Assembly: GCA_002914845.1 (NCBI GenBank)
Contig: JXTC01000016.1
Span: 341,582 to 405,581 of the forward strand
DNA: 64,000 nucleotides
Direction of reading: 5' to 3'
From: Trema orientale
Taxonomy: Eukaryota > Streptophyta > Magnoliopsida > Rosales > Cannabaceae
Below the pieces are notes generated by a model. The model made no database searches, was not told the DNA's origin, and worked only from the letters and a program-made list of their open reading frames with translations. The position numbers and the translations under genes were made by a program. Positions 58,787-64,000 of this stretch are shown piece after piece (the first letter of the stretch is position 1; the number at the start of each line of letters is the position of its first letter).

Positions 58787-61216
58787 GGCCTAGTTTGGTA
58801 AAGCTTTTTGAGAGACTAGAAGTACTTTAGGAATAATTTTTACCTTAAAAAGTGTTTGGTAAAAATACAAAAAGCAGATTATTGAAGAAGTTTTGATAAA
58901 TCTACAGCCCAAAGCCCAAGTTGGCTAAAGGGAGCTTCCGCTTATAGATTGTGCGGAAATTTGTTTGCTTCTTTTAAGTGAAACTTTCAATATACCAACA
59001 ATAACCCTGGACACTTGGAGAAATACCAACAATTATCCCTTTCTTCCAAAACCTAAAACACGACGTCGCCCCCCCTGAATGCGAGAGACGGACATGACAG
59101 CGGCGACTACTTTATTGCGGTTTCACCAAATTTGGGAGAGTAGGAGGGGCTCGACGATCTTGCCCTTGTTGAAGAGGTAGAAGAATCGGTGAGTGCTGCT
59201 ATATAAGTCTCTTTCTGAGCTTTCTCAATTGCTACATTCCAACTACAAAAACCGATTTTTTTTTTCTAATTTTTAATTCTGTTTGGTTGATAATTCTTGC
59301 GGTCTTAATTTGTTTTTTTTTTTTTCCTTAAGGGATAATATTTGAGTGCAAATTATAGCTCCAAATATCAATTTATATGATTTAGTTAGTTCAATATGCA
59401 ACTCGTGGAACTATCTTCTGGTTTACAGGTTCGAATAAGAACTTTATGTATTTTGTTTCTTCTTTATTTAATTTTTATGTAAGTTTTGTCAGCTTAGTGA
59501 TATTGACTCAAATACTTGATTCTGCAAATTGCAGGAAGCATCTTGTTGTCTTTCTCTAGTCTTACTCTATTGCTCATTCCTTGCCTTTGCTTATATAATC
59601 TTCTCTGGGGAAGAGAGTTTTGCAAGTATGTACTATGTTTTGTTTTGAGTTGTTTTCTTTGGGTAATTAGGATAAAATTCACTACTTTCATAACAAAATG
59701 TTCAAAATCTCCACAAAATATTGTAGAGTTTGATCTTGTGACTATTTTATATGCTTTACTATTATTTCAATACATATCTTCCCTTGTTAGTAATTCTAAT
59801 AGTTCTGTAATGTTGAGCTATAGAAAAAAGACCTCTCGATATCCTAGTTTCTGGTTATGGACTTTTCCTATGATGCTATTGAGTTTATTGGCATTCCCTT
59901 CTTTGTTTTGTAAGTTATGTGGGTTGTCTATGCTTATACCTTGTGAGCCCGCAATTTCTGAGCAGTTGATCTTAAGTGCAAAGATATGTTGTTGCTAACC
60001 GTAAGTACCAGAGACAAGCTAGGCCTTATTGTTATTTCCTCTTGATTCGTTTGTTGATATCCACATATGCACAATAGATATTCAACTTGTGATACTACTG
60101 CATATTATTTTTACATCTATTTATCCTAGGAGATAAATATGGTTAGTATTAGAATTTACAAGAACCAATTTACTTTTCACATGTTACATTATTAGCAAAT
60201 GAAGTTTTTAAGTTGGTGATTTTAGTATTTTGACTTGTTTCTTTGTCTCAGTTCTTGCAGTAAAAAGTGGATAAAATGGGATTTTTTCCGCCTATGGTTC
60301 CTTCATAGAAGATAGAGTAGAACATGTGCTTTTTTTTCCACTGTGTGTTTGGGAGATTGAACTGCAGTACATATATGGGATTGGGTATTTGAGTTAGCAA
60401 AAGAAACTAGACTATGCGGCTAGATATGAGATTATGTTGGCAAAAGAAACTGACTTTTTTCTATGCAAGGTGGAATCTAATTGACAATTGATTGTGAACC
60501 AGATTAGAGCGATTCAAGAACTTTACAAGAGGTTGATTTAGTTGTTAAAGATATTGTAGACCTTTTATATCCTCATTTGATTGACTTACGTTTTTTGTGA
60601 ATTACACATTGTATATTAAAGGGAGCTCTTGTAGAGGAATATGGTGTGATTTGGATAGAATTTGCTAGATTGAGCCAAACTGTTTGGTTTTCAAAAAAAA
60701 AAAGGGTGATTTAGTTTAGTTACATAGCTACCACTTACAAGTCACAAATCATAAAAAACAACAAATTAAGAAATTATGAGAGCACCAAATAACAAATCCC
60801 CACAGAGAAAAATCAATTTAAGTGATTTTGATAAATCCTAAAAATTAATTAAGCATTGTTTTTTTTTTAATCCAAAAAGTTTTTTGGAAATTATATTAGA
60901 TGATGAGTAATAAATTCAAATGAGTTTATTTTCATGTTAACTAGTTTTTAAAAATTATTAATATGCGTAATGTATGTGGAAATAAAAAATTACAAAATAT
61001 GCATCATTGTACAATGATGTCTATTTTGATCATTTTATATTTCCACAGTTATTCAGTTTTATGATTTACCAAACACTTTAATACAACTTTTTCAAGTCAC
61101 AGCACTTTCAAATTACAGTTTACCAAACACTCAGATGCTTTATGGTACAGCAGATTTTTCGCTGAGCACAGCTAAAAGTATTTCTTCTAAAATCTACAGC
61201 TCTACCAAACTGAGCC
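58787..61216. mobile_element. 2.4-kb terminal-inverted-repeat element, superfamily open
   Basis: The ends GGCCTAGTTTGGTAAAGCT and GGCTCAGTTTGGTAGAGCT (reverse strand) match, with GTGTTTGGTAAA words repeated just inside both arms. ATA flanks both sides (58784-58786 and 61217-61219), a 3-bp duplication that is near, but not, the TTA/TAA usual for PIF/Harbinger. The interior has a GC-richer exon-like block (59050-59190) ending at a plausible GT donor, a 160-residue hydrophobic frame at 59516-59998 of unknown nature, and a LINE tail. No transposase motif was seen. Confidence 0.6.
60280..60701 (+). mobile_element. LINE 3' end fragment inside the 2.4-kb element
   Basis: Pieces read QLIVNQIRAIQELYKRLI and, near the end, ALVEEYGVIWIEFA, matching the ES-D-QL-VN-I and V-WIE-P stretches of plant LINE RNase H domains. 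An A run at 60691-60701 ends it. 5'-truncated. Confidence 0.5.
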
Positions 61217-61219
61217 ATA

Positions 61220-61403
61220 ATCAGTTTTTATTTAAAGGTTCCTTAGTTCTTTAAGCAATGACTATTTAATTCGTGAACTAAATAATTGTGAAAAAAAAAT
61301 CCCAAATTAACCAATTAGTGATAGTAATATCCGTTTTGGTTAAAATTTAAGATTTTTAGAAATAAATAAGTGCCATTCTCAATTTTATAAACTTATTTAG
61401 CAA

Positions 61404-61437
<34 letters not shown>

Positions 61438-61640
61438 TAATTTGTTATTATAGTGAAAATACTAATAATAAAAGGACCTTATACGCATTATATGTCTTTT
61501 TAATTATTATTATTTTTTAACTACACATTATATGCCTATTTTGGGTCTAATTTTCAATAGTATTATTAAGTGATTAATAGAATTCGAGAAAATTAGAAAA
61601 TACACGACATCTTTTAAAAAAATTCTCAAATATATGGCAC
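61220..61640. other. AT-rich spacer with (AAT)n
   Basis: Contains (AAT)n at about 61405-61437. No gene seen. Confidence 0.5.
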
Positions 61641-62080
61641 TCTTGTTTTATTTTACTCCATACGGTGTTTTTTAGATAAACACCAATTTTCTTGTTTCTT
61701 TCTCTCCTTCTCTCTCTGAGATCCGATGAGCCCGAAACCTATCCCTTGTCTAAAGAAGCTCATGACTTTGTCTATGGTTGCCAAGTTCTCCACTTTTCCT
61801 CTTAACCCATCTTCGTACAAGCTGGTTTTTTCGTCGCCATCATTGCCGATTGATTCGAAGGAATCATTTTTGGTCCAGTCCCAAATTAGATCTGATTTCA
61901 TTCCCAATTCTTTCTGATACTCTGCGTAGAACTTCTTTTCACTATGATTCCCTCTCTCGAATTTATACTCCTAGTGCTGTTGTAAGGTCCATTTTCATAC
62001 AATTTGTTGTTTTTTATTACTTATATTTATGCTTATATGCACCTATATTTATGTGTATATATATACAATGATTTTATGAT
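61640..62080. other. Gene-like block of unknown nature
   Basis: A less AT-rich island with a 63-residue frame on + (61726-61917, MSPKPIPCLKKLMTLSMVAK at its start) and an 84-residue frame on - (61907-61653, containing LRGKVENLATIDKVMSFF). Neither matches a family I recognise. The pyrimidine-rich lead-in (CTTTCTCTCCTTCTCTCTC) resembles a plant 5' leader on +, so this may be a decayed first exon or a captured gene fragment. Which strand, if any, is real cannot be decided here. Confidence 0.25.
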
Positions 62081-62089
62081 CGTACCGAT

Positions 62090-62860
62090 ATGGGTTTTGA
62101 TTTATATGTACGATTGTGTGTTGAGGTGTATTATAGTTGAGGTGTATTATGGTTGAGCGATTAAATTTGGGAACTAGAAGCCAACATCCAAATTATGAAT
62201 GAAAGAACATGGCCCAAGTTCTTGCAGCTTAGGTGGACAAAACAACAAAATCAACTCAAAGATTAAATTGTTTTACGGATTGTGAAATTAAATCAAGCTT
62301 TCAGCATTTAGGATAGTATTTATGCACCTGAGTGTATTTAATTTCTTCTTGTAAAATAATAGAAAATATATCTCATATAATGTGAATAAGAAAAGAAAGG
62401 AGATGGGTCTGAGGCTAGTTATTATTACTTTCTTTTCTAACAGGAAGAAAGCCAATTCCGTTAAGTTTTACTTTTAAATCTAGAATTACCCTGTCTTTCT
62501 TTGAATTATTTGTCAAAGTCCATAGTAATATGAATTTATCTTTATTGTTGTGTATCGAGTATTCATGTGCCACAATTTCATTATAGTTCTTATTTTTACC
62601 TTGCTCTTTTAAATTGATCACCATAAGTAACATGTTTGCAATTGCAAATATTCTATGTGTTCCAAGAATGGTAACTAGAGTAAGCTTTGTATACTTTAGT
62701 TCCAATAAAACAATGTATACTTATCCAACTGTTATAAATTCTTATTTAATTTTCGAGTTTTATGTGTATACTATTTTTTGATCATAATCACGTAAATGAA
62801 TGATGATGATACCGATATAGTAAAATTTTTTAATAGTGCAAATAAATTTTAGTAATTATT
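62090..62860. other. Spacer, no gene seen
   Basis: AT-rich DNA. A 96-residue frame on - (62705-62415) has no recognisable similarity. Confidence 0.4.
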
Positions 62861-62869
62861 TACTGATTT

Positions 62870-64000
62870 AAAGACTGTTATTAGTAACCAATCTGGTGAC
62901 CAGTGCCAATAACTGGATTGTCAATTAATAACTCATAATTAATCACCAATTTTTGTAACTAGCCTTTAATTTGAAAATTAATAACCAAATTGGTAACTAG
63001 TATCTTGATTAGTTACATGTAATGAAAGTAATTAGTGACCAGTAATTAGTAAAAAAATCTAGTTACTAGTAACCAATTTTAACCAATCTGGTTTTGAATA
63101 TGGTTATGAAAAATGGTACTCAATATAGTATCTAGTCACTAGTCTTGTAATTGGCCATTAGTATAGAAAATAGTAACTAGATTAATAATTAGTAACTAAT
63201 AACTAATCTTGTAACTAGCCACAAATCTGGAAAATAATAACTTGCTACCAATTTAAAAATGAATAGCCAAATTGGATATGATAACTAGTTTGGAAATTGG
63301 TTACTAACCCTAAAACTAGTAATGAAATTGATAATTGGAAGCTAGATGGCTCAATAATAAGGGAACGAGAAAAAAAAAGAATCATGACTTAATTTTGATA
63401 ATAGTAACAAAAAATTAATAACCAAAGTAGTAACCAGAAACTAGTAACCAAAGTGGTAACCAGAAACCAATAACTAGAAATTTATAACTAAAGTGGTAAC
63501 TAGAAACCAGTAATCAGTAACTAAGATGATAACCAGAAACTAGTAACCAAAGTGGTAAGCAGAAACTAGTAACAAAAAATCAGTAACTAGTAACCAAGGT
63601 GATAACTAATAATTTAAAACCAAAGTAGTAACCAAAAATCAGTAACTAAGACGATAACCAGAAACTAATAATCAAAGTGGTAACTAGAAACTAGTAACTA
63701 GAAACCAGTTTCCACATTGGTTACCAGACTGATAATTAGAAACTAGTAACTAGTATCCAAGAGGTAGAATTATAACTAATTAGTATACATTAGCTTTATA
63801 TTTATTTATTTTTTTTTTTGGAAAATTAGTTCGTTGATATTAAAAATTAAATAGTTTTCTATATAATGGTTGGTTATTAGTAACTAGAGTAACCAAATTA
63901 GAAAGTAGTAATTAGATTGGTATGTATCTGGTAACAAGTTACCAAAATTGTTAGTGCTAGCAAGACTGGTAATATAGTAACTAAAGTAACATGTAATCAA
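62870..64000. repeat. Degenerate AGTAACCAnnnTGGTAACnAG tandem array, running off the window
   Basis: For over 1.1 kb the sequence is built of variants of TAACTAGTAACCAAAGTGGT and AACCAGAAACTAG. The most regular stretch is 63420-63740, with unit spacing of roughly 25-35 bp. The word CTAGTAACC and its inverse GGTTACTAG both occur, so the unit is partly palindromic. It continues at the right edge. Confidence 0.85.

Noticed and set aside
59516-59998. 160-residue hydrophobic frame as a membrane protein gene
   Set aside because: It lies inside a transposon, is T-rich on the coding strand (which yields Leu/Phe/Ser by composition) and matches no family I know.
62870-64000. CRISPR-like array
   Set aside because: The window is plant nuclear DNA, and the units are degenerate without constant repeats and unique spacers.

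Overview
This is plant nuclear DNA, most likely from a eudicot. It is very AT-rich, almost free of long reading frames, full of (TA)n/(GA)n/poly(A) runs, and packed with plant repeat families: Ty3/gypsy and other LTR elements, LINE tails with RNase H remnants, a tRNA-derived SINE, and MITEs of the hAT, Mutator and PIF/Harbinger types. I cannot name the species from sequence alone. Two runs of N (22995-23412 and 49253-49662) are assembly gaps.

Three host genes can be supported. Two are microRNA genes of the MIR396 family: MIR396b on the + strand (hairpin 10397-10590) and MIR396a on the - strand (hairpin 18954-19158). They point towards each other, with about 8.7 kb between the two mature miRNAs. 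Both hairpins carry the canonical mature sequence and its star strand with 2-nt overhangs, and each has a TATA box where a core promoter should be. The third is a domesticated hAT transposase gene of the DAYSLEEPER type (CDS 54338-56674, 778 aa, one coding exon), with a probable non-coding first exon and a 1.86-kb leader intron. Its N-terminus carries an unusual array of thirteen 8-9-residue repeats.

Layout: 1-1.9 kb AT-rich spacer; 1.9-3.6 kb LINE tail with an insertion; 3.6-5.7 kb solo LTR; 5.7-10 kb spacer; 10.2-10.6 kb MIR396b; 10.6-18.9 kb spacer with microsatellites; 18.9-19.4 kb MIR396a (-); 19.9-26.8 kb MITE-rich block including a nested pair and a (TA)n-seeking family; 26.8-30 kb spacer; 30.0-30.4 kb SINE; 31.9-32.2 kb LINE tail; 33.0-44.5 kb a decayed Ty3/gypsy element holding a solo LTR and a hAT MITE that itself holds another repeat; 45-49 kb spacer; 49.1-50.2 kb second solo LTR of the 3.6-kb family; 52.2-56.9 kb DAYSLEEPER gene; 57.2-61.2 kb three terminal-inverted-repeat elements; 62.9-64 kb a degenerate tandem array that runs off the window.

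The most interesting items are the convergent MIR396a/MIR396b pair, the repeat-expanded DAYSLEEPER N-terminus, two solo LTRs of one family that carry unrelated minisatellites near the same end, a Mutator-type element whose inverted repeats are built of short tandem units, and the array at the right edge. I found no clearly undescribed multi-gene system.
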